From positions 3,820,001-3,884,000 of the forward strand of contig NZ_CP141048.1 of the NCBI RefSeq assembly GCF_034627025.1: DNA of 64,000 bases, read 5' to 3'. The stretch is from Microvirga lotononidis (GTDB taxonomy: Bacteria; Pseudomonadota; Alphaproteobacteria; Rhizobiales; Beijerinckiaceae). The number at the start of each line of letters is the position of its first letter. Within the stretch, counting starts at the first letter, position 1. The translations under genes and the position numbers were made by a program. Below the pieces are notes generated by a model, which saw only the letters and a list, made by a program, of their open reading frames with translations, did no database searches and was not told where the DNA came from. Shown piece after piece: positions 19,624 through 28,433 of the stretch.

Positions 19624-19654
19624 GAGGGCGGGCCCGTTCCATGGACCCGCCCTC
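19624..19654 (-). terminator. strong hairpin between two minus-strand genes
   Basis: GAGGGCGGG (19624-19632) pairs with CCCGCCCTC (19646-19654). It lies between the acidic-protein gene and the metallo-hydrolase gene and could separate their transcripts. There is no T-run after it on the minus strand, so it may be a transcript-stabilising hairpin instead. Confidence 0.4.
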
Positions 19655-19695
19655 ATGTTCAACCTATGGGCCGAGGCCGCTCAGGACAAAGCCGC

Positions 19696-19998
19696 TCAGG
19701 GCTCTTCCTCCAACTCATCGGGATCGGTCACGTCGACCAGGAACATGATGTAGGGGCCTTCTTCCCCGTCGTCGTCATCCTCGTCATCGTCGAAATCGGC
19801 GTTCTCGAACTCGTTCTTTTCCTCTTCCGTCGCGGCCCGGACGGTGAGGGTCGCGAACCCGTCCCAAAGGGGAGCGCCCTCGCTCTCCAGAACCTTGAGA
19901 TCGTCTTTGAAATCCTCGCTCATGAGGAGTTCGCGGGCTTCGTCCTCATCTGCATTGGTGATGGCAACAGGTTTGTCGCTGATGGTGAGCGTGAACAT
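19696..19998 (-). CDS. small acidic protein, function unknown
   Basis: A 100-residue protein (MFTLTISDKPVAITNADEDE at the start). Residues 1-60 look like a compact alpha/beta domain with strand FTLTISD, helix EARELLMSEDFKDDLKVL and strand GFATLTVRAA. After a run of acidic residues (FDDDEDDDDGEEG) the chain ends with a hydrophobic strand (YIMFLVDV) and another acidic tail. No family is recognised. GGAAAGGAAGAATC before the ATG is a good ribosome-binding site. The acidic insert could bind cations or basic partners, but this is speculation. Confidence 0.8.
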   Translation of the reverse strand: MFTLTISDKPVAITNADEDEARELLMSEDFKDDLKVLESEGAPLWDGFATLTVRAATEEEKNEFENADFDDDEDDDDGEEGPYIMFLVDVTDPDELEEEP

Positions 19999-20088
19999 GA
20001 TTCTTCCTTTCCATTCGCCCGCAAGGGATACTCGTAAACGCTCGACCCTGCACGTTCGTGGCAGAGGTTCTGCACATGAAGCGATAGG

Positions 20089-20113
20089 AAAAAGGCCGGA
20101 CGTTGGCCCGGCC
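20089..20113 (-). terminator. terminator of the copper operon
   Basis: GGCCGG (20094-20099) pairs with CCGGCC (20108-20113); on the minus strand the stem is followed by TTTTTCC. It lies just after the stop codon of the DUF305 gene. Confidence 0.7.
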
Positions 20114-20134
20114 GTGAACGCGGCAATCTCCCGC

Positions 20135-20521
20135 TTACTCGACGCCCTTCTTCTTGAGCCAATCCCGCATCTCGGCGATCTCCCGCTCCTGCTCTCGGAT
20201 CACGTCGGTCGCCCATTTGCGGACCTGTTCGTCCTTGCCGTGCTGAAGCGCCACGTTCGCCATATCGATGGCGCCCTGGTGATGGGGAATCATGCCGCGC
20301 ACGAAATCCACGTCCGGGTCGCCGCTGAAGACGATGTCCATATTCCGGTGCATCGCCTCGTTGGCTTGGCGGTAGGCCTGCGTGGCGGGAGTATCCACCC
20401 TCTGGGTGGTCTGGGCCGGCGTCGAGTGGCCGGAATGTCCGCCATGCATTCCCTGAGCCTGGGCGGAAGCGGGAAGGGCGGACAGGGCAAGGATCAAGGC
20501 AAGGGATTGAATCTTCATCAT
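20135..20521 (-). CDS. DUF305 periplasmic protein (CopM-like)
   Basis: A 128-residue exported protein. Residues 1-22 ([21 protein letters not shown]) are a signal peptide. The mature N-terminus is His/Met-rich ([10 protein letters not shown]), and the DUF305 domain follows with its signature [19 protein letters not shown] and MHRNMD, both rich in His and Met. DUF305 proteins such as CopM bind copper in the periplasm. It is the second gene after the copper chaperone and shares its metal-type promoter, which supports a role in copper handling. Two adjacent ATG codons at 20521 and 20518 are equivalent; GAGAAACAATG precedes. Confidence 0.9.
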   Translation of the reverse strand: MMKIQSLALILALSALPASAQAQGMHGGHSGHSTPAQTTQRVDTPATQAYRQANEAMHRNMDIVFSGDPDVDFVRGMIPHHQGAIDMANVALQHGKDEQVRKWATDVIREQEREIAEMRDWLKKKGVE

Positions 20522-20575
20522 TGTTTCTCTCGGAAGCGGTAGCAAACGCGGGGCTGTCTGGAAGCCGTTCGGCCT

Positions 20576-20788
20576 TCAGGCCTCTTGCTGGGACAGGAGT
20601 TGGGCCGGGAAACCGGCCATCTCCAAGGCGGAGAGCAGGCGCGCTTCTCCTTGGCTCGAGGCAACCGTAACGACATGGTTCTCCAGATTGCCGTCGACCT
20701 CGGCTTGCGGGTCGATCGTCCGGATGGCCTGTTCGACGCTTCTCAGGCAACCGCCGCAGCTCATGTCCGGAACGTGAAAACGATACAT
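20576..20788 (-). CDS. heavy-metal-associated (copper chaperone) protein
   Basis: A 70-residue HMA-domain protein. The metal motif MSCGGCLRSVEQAI (Met-x-Cys-x-x-Cys) is at residues 8-21, followed by the beta-alpha-beta pattern of CopZ/Atx1 chaperones (VTVASSQGEARLLSALEMAGF). These carry Cu(I) to P-type ATPases or regulators. The start at 20788 is chosen because the domain begins there and the promoter with 19-base spacer lies directly upstream (20820-20850). It forms a two-gene unit with the DUF305 gene 54 bases downstream. Confidence 0.9.
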   Translation of the reverse strand: MYRFHVPDMSCGGCLRSVEQAIRTIDPQAEVDGNLENHVVTVASSQGEARLLSALEMAGFPAQLLSQQEA

Positions 20789-20819
20789 GGTCAGGATCCT
20801 TTGTTTCAGGGTCCTAAAG

Positions 20820-20850
20820 GGTCTAGGCCTTGCCACGATGGGAAGGTCAA
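20820..20850 (-). promoter_or_regulatory. MerR/CueR-type copper promoter
   Basis: On the minus strand TTGACC (plus 20845-20850) and TAGACC (plus 20820-20825) are separated by exactly 19 bases, the unusual spacing of promoters twisted by MerR-family activators. The spacer holds the dyad ACCTTCCCA...TGGCAAGGC, which resembles CueR operators (ACCTTCC...GGAAGGT). It directly precedes the copper chaperone gene. No merR-type gene is in the window. Confidence 0.7.
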
Positions 20851-20998
20851 GCAGGAGGGCGGGCGGGTTATTCAGGCTATGTCGCCATCAACTTAAAGGA
20901 TGTGATTGCGGGAGCTTATCTTCTTCGAGTAGCTCTGGTATCGCGGATAACGATACAACACGGTTCAGGAGTGGCCGAATGTGGCCGGTGCGAAGGGC

Positions 20999-21889
20999 AT
21001 GAAGGTTGTAACCCATAGCGGCACGTTTCATGCCGACGATGTCTTCGCTTTCTCCATCCTGCGGGAGGCGCTTGGGCCTTTCGAGTTTGCGCGAACCCGC
21101 GATTCCGCTCTCATCGAGTCGGCCGACCTGGTCTTCGACGTCGGCGGGACTTACGACGTCGCGCGCGGACGCTACGACCATCACATGCGGGATCTGCCCC
21201 GGCGGCCCGACGGAACGCCCTATAGCTCGGTCGGCCTGATCTGGCGCGATTTCGGCCGCAACGCCCTGCCGAACTTCATTCAGGGCATCGACGAGGACCT
21301 CCTGGACGCGATCTGGCAGGACATCGATACCGGCTTCATCCTTGCCATAGACCAAGCCGACAACGGCGTAGCGTCGATCAGCCAGGGCCACCTTTCGCTC
21401 CTGATCGAGGCCTTCAATCCCACCTGGGCCAGCGACCAATCCTATGATGATGCTTTCCTCGAGGCGGCCGATTTCGCCAGGGACATTCTGGTTCGGGCGT
21501 GCCGGCAGGCCCATGCGGAGGCCCAGGCCCAATCCTTGGTCCTGGCCGCCGCCAGGAAGGCGCGCGACCCCCGCGTGATCGTTCTCAATCGTAAACTGCC
21601 CTGGGAGAAGGCCGTTTTCGAGGGTGGTTTGCGCGACCTACTGTTCATCATCTACCCGAACGAGGATGCCACCGCCTGGTATTGCCGGACGATCCCGCCT
21701 GAGCCAAACTCCTTCGGCCAGAGGCTGTCCCTACCGGAAGCATGGCGCGGCTTGCAGGAGGAGGAATTCTCCCGCGTGGCCGGGATCGACGACGGCGTCT
21801 TCTGTCACCCGAGCGGTTTCATCTGCGGGGCGCGTTCGCAGGAATCCGCGGTTCGGTTGGCCGAGAAGGCGATTGCCGGCGGTCCGTAA
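20999..21889 (+). CDS. MYG1-family protein (DHH-like exonuclease)
   Basis: A 296-residue protein of the MYG1 (UPF0160) family. Yeast and human MYG1 is a 3'-5' RNA exonuclease of the DHH superfamily. The signature MKVVTHSGTFHADDVFA is at the N-terminus, the DHH-like motif appears as GRYDHHMRDLP near residue 60, and C-terminal family phrases include WYCRTIPPEPNSF and CHPSGFICGARS. The start at ATG 20999 gives the family N-terminus; GTG 20981 would add six residues. It is followed by the HDAC-like gene 27 bases downstream. Confidence 0.9.
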   Translation: MKVVTHSGTFHADDVFAFSILREALGPFEFARTRDSALIESADLVFDVGGTYDVARGRYDHHMRDLPRRPDGTPYSSVGLIWRDFGRNALPNFIQGIDEDLLDAIWQDIDTGFILAIDQADNGVASISQGHLSLLIEAFNPTWASDQSYDDAFLEAADFARDILVRACRQAHAEAQAQSLVLAAARKARDPRVIVLNRKLPWEKAVFEGGLRDLLFIIYPNEDATAWYCRTIPPEPNSFGQRLSLPEAWRGLQEEEFSRVAGIDDGVFCHPSGFICGARSQESAVRLAEKAIAGGP

Positions 21890-21916
21890 TCCGGGCCTCG
21901 CCGTCGGGGTTGAGCC

Positions 21917-22828
21917 ATGAAGCAGGTGCCGATCGTCTCTCATCCCGCATATCAGGCCGTCATGCCCGACGGCCATCGTTTTCCCATGCGGAAATACGGT
22001 CGTCTCGCCGAAATCATCGCGGAGAAGGGGCTGGCGCCCGGTGGCTTCGCCAAGCCGGAAGAAGCTTCGGCCGAACTGATCGCGCTGGCGCATGACCGCG
22101 CTTACGTCGACCAGGTCTTCGCCGGCTCCGTTCCCCACGAGATCGAGCGGCGGATCGGCCTTCCCATGAGCGAAAGCGTGGTTCGGCGCGCACGGGCATC
22201 CGCCGGTGGGACGCTGCTTGCGGCCCGGCTGGCCCTTCAGCACGGTCTTTCGGGGAGCACTGCGGGCGGCAGCCATCATGGACAGCGGGAGACGGGAGCC
22301 GGCTTCTGCGTCTTCAACGATGTCGCCATCGCGGCCAAGGCGCTCCATGCGGAGGGCGCGATCCGACATGCGCTCATCGTCGATCTGGACGTGCACCAGG
22401 GGGACGGCACGGCCGATTGCCTGCGCGACGAGCCGGATCTCTTCACCTTTTCCATGCACGCGGAGAAGAACTATCCCCTCCGCAAAATCCCGAGCGATCT
22501 CGATGTCGGGTTGCCCGATGCCATGGAGGATGACGCCTATCTGGAGGCGCTCCAAGCGCACCTGCCGCGCCTTCTCGATGCGATCGAGCCGGATCTCGTG
22601 TTCTTCAACGCCGGCGTCGATCCGCACCGGGACGATAAGCTCGGACGGCTTGCACTTTCCGACGAGGGCCTGCGCCGGCGCGACGATTACGTCATCGAGC
22701 AGGCCCGCAGCCGCCAAATCCCCCTCGTCGCCGTCATCGGCGGCGGCTACTCCCCCGACGTTGAAGCCCTAGCCCGGCGACACGCCACCGTGTTCGAGGC
22801 GATGGCAGCCTGGGGCGAAAGGGAATAA
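21917..22828 (+). CDS. histone-deacetylase-family (acetylpolyamine/AcuC-type) deacetylase
   Basis: A 303-residue zinc amidohydrolase of the HDAC superfamily. Motifs are intact: SHHGQRETGAGFCVFND (His pair and Gly-rich loop, near 115-135), the zinc ligands in VDLDVHQGDGT (Asp and His, near 152-162), NAGVDPHRDDKLG (Asp ligand, near 235) and IGGGY near the end. Bacterial members deacetylate small acetylated amines or proteins such as acetyl-CoA synthetase; the exact substrate is not visible here. It is 27 bases after the MYG1 gene in the same direction, so the two are likely co-transcribed. Confidence 0.9.
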   Translation: MKQVPIVSHPAYQAVMPDGHRFPMRKYGRLAEIIAEKGLAPGGFAKPEEASAELIALAHDRAYVDQVFAGSVPHEIERRIGLPMSESVVRRARASAGGTLLAARLALQHGLSGSTAGGSHHGQRETGAGFCVFNDVAIAAKALHAEGAIRHALIVDLDVHQGDGTADCLRDEPDLFTFSMHAEKNYPLRKIPSDLDVGLPDAMEDDAYLEALQAHLPRLLDAIEPDLVFFNAGVDPHRDDKLGRLALSDEGLRRRDDYVIEQARSRQIPLVAVIGGGYSPDVEALARRHATVFEAMAAWGERE

Positions 22829-22833
22829 GGCCC

Positions 22834-23757
22834 TCAGCGCGCCAGCGACACCGCAAGCTGCGCCGCCAGGGCGGCGTTGTTCTTCACCAGAGCGATATTG
22901 GTCGCGAGGCTTCGCCCGGCCGTCTTCTCGAACAGATGTGACAGCAGGAAGGGCGTCACGGCCTTTCCGGCGACGCCGCGAGCTTTCGCTTCGGCCACGG
23001 CTGTGTCGATAAAGTCTTTCATCTCGTCGGCGGGGATCTCGTCCGCGGCCGGAACGGGATTAGCGACCAGAACGCCGCCATCGAGGCCAAGGGCCTCCTT
23101 GGTGCGGATCAGGTCTGCCACCGCATCCGGGCTGTCGAGGCGCAGGGGCACGGACAGCGCGCTCGTCCGGCTCCAGAAGGCCGGGAAACGGTCCGTCCCG
23201 TAGCCGACCACCGGGACCCCCCGGGTTTCGAGATATTCGAGGGTACGGGGCAGATCGAGAATGGCCTTGGCGCCGGCGCAGATCACCGCCACGGGCGTAC
23301 GGGCGAGCTCGTCGAGATCGGCCGATATGTCCATCGTGTCCTCGACGCCCTGGTGCACCCCGCCGATGCCGCCCGTGGCGAACACGCGGATGCCGGCCAG
23401 ATGGGCACAGAGCATGGTCGCGGCCACGGTCGTCGCCCCATGCCGCCCGGAAGCGACCGCATAGGGCAGGTCGGCGCGGCTCAGCTTCATGACATCGGTG
23501 GCCGTGCCCAGCCAGTCGAGCTCCGCATCCGAAAGGCCGACCTTGATGCGGCCTCCGATGATGGCAATCGTGGCCGGAACGGCGCCGTTCTCACGCACCA
23601 CCGCCTCGACCTCTCGCGCCGTGGCGACGTTATGCGGATGGGGCATGCCATGGGTGATGATGGTGGATTCGAGGGCCACGACCGCTCTGCCTGCGGCGAG
23701 CGTCGCCTGCACCTCGGGAGCGATATCGAGAAACCGGCCGGCGATGTCGTGCTTCAT
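22834..23757 (-). CDS. psuG: pseudouridine-5'-phosphate glycosidase
   Basis: A 307-residue enzyme that splits the C-C bond of pseudouridine 5'-phosphate to uracil and ribose 5-phosphate. Family phrases are clear: VALESTIITHGMPHPHNVATA near 30, VPATIAIIGGRIKVGL near 60, SGRHGATTVAATM near 110, FATGGIGGVHQGVEDTMDIS near 130 and YGTDRFPAFW near 185. It overlaps the kinase gene psuK by 4 bases (ATGA), so translation is coupled. Together they degrade pseudouridine from RNA turnover. Confidence 0.95.
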   Translation of the reverse strand: MKHDIAGRFLDIAPEVQATLAAGRAVVALESTIITHGMPHPHNVATAREVEAVVRENGAVPATIAIIGGRIKVGLSDAELDWLGTATDVMKLSRADLPYAVASGRHGATTVAATMLCAHLAGIRVFATGGIGGVHQGVEDTMDISADLDELARTPVAVICAGAKAILDLPRTLEYLETRGVPVVGYGTDRFPAFWSRTSALSVPLRLDSPDAVADLIRTKEALGLDGGVLVANPVPAADEIPADEMKDFIDTAVAEAKARGVAGKAVTPFLLSHLFEKTAGRSLATNIALVKNNAALAAQLAVSLAR

Positions 23758-24707
23758 GAGGGCTCCCGTTGAAAAGTCGGCCCTGATCTAAGCGACAGGG
23801 TGGAATCCAGCAAGGCGAGAGACAGATCGGGCCGAACGCTGACAGGGCTCTCCACGGTCAGGGCCGCCGCAACGGTGCCGAGCCGGGCTGCGTCGGCCAG
23901 GGAGGCGTCCCTCAGCAGAGCCACGAGCGTCGCCGCAATCAGGGCGTCTCCCGCACCGGTCGCGTCGATGGTCTCGGCCTCGACCGCATCGATCGTGGCA
24001 ATCCCGGACGAGTCCGCCGCGACGAGTCCTCTGCTTCCGAGCGTCAGGATCACCTGTTCGGCTCCCCGGGCGAGCAGGGCCTGCGCGGACGCCTCGGGCG
24101 AAATCTCGGGCCGGTCTAGATAAACCCGGGCTTCGTCGAGATTGAGGAAGAACACGCCGATGCCGCTCAGATCCTGCGGCAGGCGCGCGACCTTGGGCGT
24201 CGACACCGCGTCCAGGGCGAGCATCAGGGCATGCTGCCGGGCCAGTCCGATGAGTTCGTGCAGGGTCTCCGGCGGCAGGTTGCAATCGGCGAATATCCAG
24301 GCCGATCCGAAACCCGGTCGCGCGCGGTGGAGCAGGGCGGGGCTGATCCCGTCGAGGATCGCCATATCGGCGAGACCGATGGCGAGCTCCCCGTCTGGCT
24401 GGAGCACGGCCACGTATTCGGCCGTGGCGTGCGTGCTCGAGAGAACAACCGGCCTGGTGTCGATGCCGAGGCGGTTCAGGTGGTCGAGCAGAGCGCGGCC
24501 GTTGTCGTCGTCGCCGACGATGGAGACCAAGGATACCTGGGTTCCAAGCCGCGCGATGTTCTCCGCCACGTTGCGGGCGACGCCGCCGAATGAGCGTTCC
24601 GACACGACGGGGTTGGATGTCCCCGGCCGGATCGTCGCCATGCCGCGATACTTGCGGTCGACGGCTGCGCCGCCGATGCAGATGATCCTGCTTGCTCCCG
24701 GCTCCAT
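23754..24707 (-). CDS. psuK: PfkB-family kinase, probably pseudouridine kinase
   Basis: A 317-residue sugar kinase of the PfkB (ribokinase) family. The N-terminal IICIGGAAVDRKY and FGGVARNVAENIARLG motifs and the C-terminal anion-hole and catalytic base motif DATGAGDALIAATLVAL are present. Overlap with psuG assigns it as the kinase that makes pseudouridine 5'-phosphate. No transporter gene accompanies the pair here. The intergenic region upstream is shared with the divergent DUF6455 gene. Confidence 0.9.
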   Translation of the reverse strand: MEPGASRIICIGGAAVDRKYRGMATIRPGTSNPVVSERSFGGVARNVAENIARLGTQVSLVSIVGDDDNGRALLDHLNRLGIDTRPVVLSSTHATAEYVAVLQPDGELAIGLADMAILDGISPALLHRARPGFGSAWIFADCNLPPETLHELIGLARQHALMLALDAVSTPKVARLPQDLSGIGVFFLNLDEARVYLDRPEISPEASAQALLARGAEQVILTLGSRGLVAADSSGIATIDAVEAETIDATGAGDALIAATLVALLRDASLADAARLGTVAAALTVESPVSVRPDLSLALLDSTLSLRSGPTFQREPS

Positions 24708-24799
24708 GTCTTCGCACCACCCTTCGACCGTTCTGAACAGAGGATATGCCGAAAGGTTGGTCCTGCCGCAATGCCCGGGAGGTCCGACGTGCCGCCAGA

Positions 24800-24813
24800 T
24801 TGAGCTGGATCAA
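24800..24813 (+). promoter_or_regulatory. FNR/FixK-like box
   Basis: TTGAG-CTGG-ATCAA matches the FNR/FixK palindrome TTGAT-N4-ATCAA at 9 of 10 positions. It lies 50 bases upstream of the DUF6455 start codon and suggests oxygen-responsive control. The regulator is not in this stretch. Confidence 0.5.
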
Positions 24814-24863
24814 TGCCGAGGCGGGTCCCCCTCATAGGATTGTGCGACAGCGTGGAGGTCTTC

Positions 24864-25250
24864 ATGGATTTGGGAACGGCGATCAGACGCTGGAAAGCGA
24901 ATTGGATGCGTATGGATGAACTTGCCGCGCTCGATCGTGACCAGCGGGAGGCCATGGCACGCGATATCGCCGTGCCGGCTGACATGCTTCCCATTCTCGC
25001 CGCAGGGGGGCCTGACGCCGGACAGGAACTTCCACGTCTCATGACTGAACTCTCGCTCGATATGAATCATATCAGGCACATCCATGCAGCGCTGATGCGC
25101 GACATGAGCCTGACCTGCTCGGGATGCACGGCGGCGGTCCGGTGCAGGGAGGACCTCTCTCAGGGCCACGCGTCGGCGCGCTATGGCGAGTACTGTCCCA
25201 ATGCCGAATCTCTGCGAGAGCTTCAAGGCAAGAATGTTGCAAGAGCCTGA
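24864..25250 (+). CDS. DUF6455-like cysteine-containing protein
   Basis: A 128-residue soluble protein (MDLGTAIRRWKANWMRMDEL at the start). The ATG at 24864 has GTGGAGGTCTTC directly upstream, a strong ribosome-binding site. The C-terminal half has a four-cysteine pattern (LTCSGCTAAVRCRED then GEYCPNAESL) that could hold a metal or cluster and that I associate with DUF6455 proteins. The N-terminal half is helical. Function is not known. An FNR-like box 50 bases upstream hints at micro-oxic expression. Confidence 0.7.
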   Translation: MDLGTAIRRWKANWMRMDELAALDRDQREAMARDIAVPADMLPILAAGGPDAGQELPRLMTELSLDMNHIRHIHAALMRDMSLTCSGCTAAVRCREDLSQGHASARYGEYCPNAESLRELQGKNVARA

Positions 25251-25508
25251 GGGCGCTGGAGGTGGAGAGAAGCCCTGACCCCATCTCAGAAGGAGTAGCG
25301 ATCCACTCGGGTGTTCATCCGGCCGATAACATATGTTTATTCTCATGGTCGAAGGCACGAGCGAGCGCGGACAGGTCTGTATCGGTACGCCGGCTTGCTA
25401 GACGTCGTAATGAGCCGCGCTTCGCAATCAGGGGCCAAACCTTAAGTCTCTCCGTCCCGGAGCGACGCCTCGGCTACACTGGCGGGCCATCCCTGCGAGG
25501 GAGGTGAC

Positions 25509-27593
25509 ATGTCTGCTGCGACTGCAGTTGAGCCTCGTGTTGCGTTGGGAGCCTCATCGTCCAGAAACCGTAACCGGATCGTCCTTGCGGCCGCTCTCGC
25601 GTCCGGCCTGTCGTTCCTCTTGGCCGCTTCCGTCATCTACTGGCATGGCGTCCAGGATCGCCACGAGGTCATTCAACGTGGCCTGTCCATGTCGGCGGCT
25701 GTCTCTCGTGGGATTGAGCGCGAAAGCGATGCACTCGGTCGCGTCCTGAAAGGTCTTGCGGCATCGCCGCTTCTCGCGTCCGACGATCTGGCGCCCTTCC
25801 ACAGGCAGCTCCAGGCAACGCCTCGTCCCGAAGGATCCCGTTTCGTCCTCTGGAACCGCGAGCGCGTGCTCCTCAGTTCGGCTTTCGGATACGGCGGGCA
25901 CCTGCCTGCGCTCGATCTCTTTCCCTTCGCCGATCAGATCGCTCAGCCGTTCCCGCATGACGGCGTCTCCCTCTCCGAGCGCCTCTATGCGCCGCTGACG
26001 CGAGACTGGATCATCGCGCTGAGCCTTCGGCTGACAGGCTCGGCCCGGGAAGGCGAACGCATTCTCACCCTTGCGGTGCCGGAGGCGTATTTCGGCAGGA
26101 TCGTCCGCGAAAGCGGTCCGCCGGCCGGCTGGACGATATTCATCCTGGACCGGAACCTGCAGCAGGTGAAATGGGACGAGGCGAACCTGCCGCTGACGCC
26201 GCCGCTGCGCGCCCGACTGACCGATGCCCTGGGTCGGGGTGCCCGGTCCGGGCAGTTCGAGGTCGATGGACAGAAGGGCGATAGGCTTGTCGCCTTCGAG
26301 CACTCCGGCAGCACCGGTTACACCGTTCTGTCGACGATCCCATCTGCCCTGATCGATAAGCCGATCTCCTCAGCGGATCGATGGCTCTGGTATGCGGGAG
26401 TGATGCTGGTCCTGATGGGGACCGTGTCGGCGGGCTTTGCGCTCAGGAGTATCGGTTCGGCCAATGCCTTGACGTCCGCTGCCGTGTCGACCCGGACGCG
26501 ATACCGGGCCAGGCTCTCGGTCATGCAGGAGCGGGAGTTCCTCCAGGCCTCCCTGGATGCCCTCTCCGCTCACATTGCGGTCCTCGACGAAATGGGAACG
26601 ATCGTTTCCTTGAATGCAGCATGGCGAAGGTTCGCCAGGGACAATGGTTACGGCGGCGCCTCTTTTGGCCTTGGCATGAACTATCTTGATGTCTGCCTTC
26701 ACGCGAGGCAGGCTGACCCGAATGTCGGACAGATCCATGACGGTCTCGCCGCCGTCGTTGCAGGGCGAAGCCGGGATTATCGCGGTGTATACCGGTGCGA
26801 CGGCCCGGATCGGCCGCGCTGGTTCCAGATGCGCGCGACCCGCTTCATCGCGGGGAAGCTGTCCCGCACCATCGTGGCTCACGAAGATATCACCGAGGTT
26901 GTCGCGGTTCGGGCCGAAATCAACGCCCTGTCGGAGCGTCTGCTGACCGTTCAGGAGGAGGAACGAGAGAGGATCGCCGTCGAGTTGCACGACTCGACCG
27001 CGCAGCATCTCGTGGCCGTCAGCCTCAACTTGATGCAGGTCGGAAGCCTCCGTCTGCCTCCCTCCGGGCGCCGCATCCTCCACGAGATCGACCGTTCGCT
27101 GGAAGAGGCCCTGAAGGAACTGCGCATCTTCACGTACCTGCTTCATCCGCCGAGATTGGAGAAAGACGGCCTCGTGAGCACGGTTCAGGATTTCGCCGAG
27201 GGCTTCGCCAAGCGGACGGATCTTGAGACGATCCTGCGGCTCGATCGGGCCGCCGACGAGCTGGCCGTGGACCTGCAGCGCGCGTTGTTTCGCATCGTTC
27301 AGGAAGGCTTGGCGAATGTCCATCGCCATGCCGAGGCGTCCCACGTCGTCCTCAATCTGCGCTTGACGTCCGATCAGGTGATCCTGTCCATAGCCGACAA
27401 TGGACGCGGGATGCGGCGGCATCGGGGAGAGATCGGAACGCGGCAGGCCAGCCTCGGTGTCGGGATCCCTGGCATGCGTATCCGCCTCGGTCAGTTCGGC
27501 GGCAACCTCCGGATCCGCAGCGGCAGGCGCGGCACCATCATCCGGGCGGCTGCGCCTCGCTGCGCCCCCAAGGCAATGGCGCTCGGGGCATGA
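25509..27593 (+). CDS. sensor histidine kinase, NarL/DegS type, with periplasmic sensor and PAS
   Basis: A 694-residue membrane sensor kinase. The first membrane helix is near 23-43 and a large periplasmic sensor of about 240 residues (probably Cache/PDC fold) follows. The second helix is LWYAGVMLVLMGTVSAGFAL near 290-310. A PAS domain is near 340-460, then the HisKA_3 dimerisation domain with phospho-acceptor in ERIAVELHDSTAQHLV near 490, and a HATPase domain with NGRGM near 640. The HisKA_3 type pairs with NarL/FixJ regulators, and such a gene follows 126 bases downstream. The signal is unknown. GAGGTGAC precedes the ATG. Confidence 0.92.
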   Translation: MSAATAVEPRVALGASSSRNRNRIVLAAALASGLSFLLAASVIYWHGVQDRHEVIQRGLSMSAAVSRGIERESDALGRVLKGLAASPLLASDDLAPFHRQLQATPRPEGSRFVLWNRERVLLSSAFGYGGHLPALDLFPFADQIAQPFPHDGVSLSERLYAPLTRDWIIALSLRLTGSAREGERILTLAVPEAYFGRIVRESGPPAGWTIFILDRNLQQVKWDEANLPLTPPLRARLTDALGRGARSGQFEVDGQKGDRLVAFEHSGSTGYTVLSTIPSALIDKPISSADRWLWYAGVMLVLMGTVSAGFALRSIGSANALTSAAVSTRTRYRARLSVMQEREFLQASLDALSAHIAVLDEMGTIVSLNAAWRRFARDNGYGGASFGLGMNYLDVCLHARQADPNVGQIHDGLAAVVAGRSRDYRGVYRCDGPDRPRWFQMRATRFIAGKLSRTIVAHEDITEVVAVRAEINALSERLLTVQEEERERIAVELHDSTAQHLVAVSLNLMQVGSLRLPPSGRRILHEIDRSLEEALKELRIFTYLLHPPRLEKDGLVSTVQDFAEGFAKRTDLETILRLDRAADELAVDLQRALFRIVQEGLANVHRHAEASHVVLNLRLTSDQVILSIADNGRGMRRHRGEIGTRQASLGVGIPGMRIRLGQFGGNLRIRSGRRGTIIRAAAPRCAPKAMALGA

Positions 27594-27719
27594 GGCAAGG
27601 TCGCGACAGGACGGTCATCCGTCCATTGGGGGATCGCCCAGGCGACTTTCAGGGTTTGCCCCGGTTTCACCGTCGCGCTTTTGGATATAAAACTCAGCCT
27701 GGGGAGGGCGCAAGGGCTC

Positions 27720-28352
27720 ATGACGCGCATCCTGATTGCCGACGATCATGACGTGGTCCGCTCGGGGCTCAATGCCATCCTGAGCGGCCAATCCGGGTGG
27801 GAGGTCGTCGCCGAGGCCGAGGATGGCCGCAAGGCCGTCGAACTGGTCGTCGAAACGAAACCGGACGTTGTCATTCTCGATTATCAGCTTCCCTCCCTCA
27901 ATGGCGTGGACGCGACCCGGGAGATCCGGGCGGTGAGGCCGCAGACGGAAGTCCTGATCTTCACCATGCACGAGAGCGAGTTGCTGCTGCGCGAAGCGCT
28001 CGAAGCCGGGGCTCGCGGCTACCTCCTGAAATCCGATGCCCGGAAGTTTCTCATCGCGGCGGTTGAATCCCTGTCGCAGCACAAGCCGTTCTTCACCGGA
28101 CGCATCTCCTTGGCCCTTCTGAATGCCTTCCTGTCGCAGGGACATGCCGCCGACGGCGCCCTGACGGCCCGGGAGAGGGGCGTGGTTCAGCTCATCGCGG
28201 AAGGCCACAGCAACAAGGAAGTAGCCCAGATCCTCGGCCTCAACCTGAAGACCGTCGAGAGCCATAGGGCGTCCGCCATGCGCAAGGTCAACGTCAATTC
28301 GACGGCCACCCTGGTGCGTTATGCGATCCGCAACAAGCTGGTCGAGCCCTGA
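27720..28352 (+). CDS. NarL/FixJ-family response regulator
   Basis: A 210-residue regulator. The receiver domain has the acidic pocket ADDHD at 7-11, phospho-Asp 54 (VVILDYQLP) and the switch Lys in LLKSDA near 104. The C-terminal LuxR-type HTH is LTARERGVVQLIAEGHSN with LKTVESHRASAMRKV. The ATG at 27720 is preferred over an earlier in-frame start because the receiver fold begins there and GGGGAGGG lies 8-15 bases upstream. It is the partner of the preceding HisKA_3 kinase. Confidence 0.93.
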   Translation: MTRILIADDHDVVRSGLNAILSGQSGWEVVAEAEDGRKAVELVVETKPDVVILDYQLPSLNGVDATREIRAVRPQTEVLIFTMHESELLLREALEAGARGYLLKSDARKFLIAAVESLSQHKPFFTGRISLALLNAFLSQGHAADGALTARERGVVQLIAEGHSNKEVAQILGLNLKTVESHRASAMRKVNVNSTATLVRYAIRNKLVEP

Positions 28353-28400
28353 GGCGATCCATCGGGCACAAGTTCGAGCCCACGTCCGATGCCCTGGGTT

Positions 28401-28426
28401 GCCGGGCGGCAGGATTGCCGCCCGGC
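28401..28426. terminator. hairpin between convergent genes
   Basis: GCCGGGCGGCA (28401-28411) pairs perfectly with TGCCGCCCGGC (28416-28426) around a GGAT loop. It lies between the response regulator and the convergent sulfatase gene and probably ends both transcripts, although T-runs are lacking. Confidence 0.6.
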
Positions 28427-28433
28427 CTGTTGG

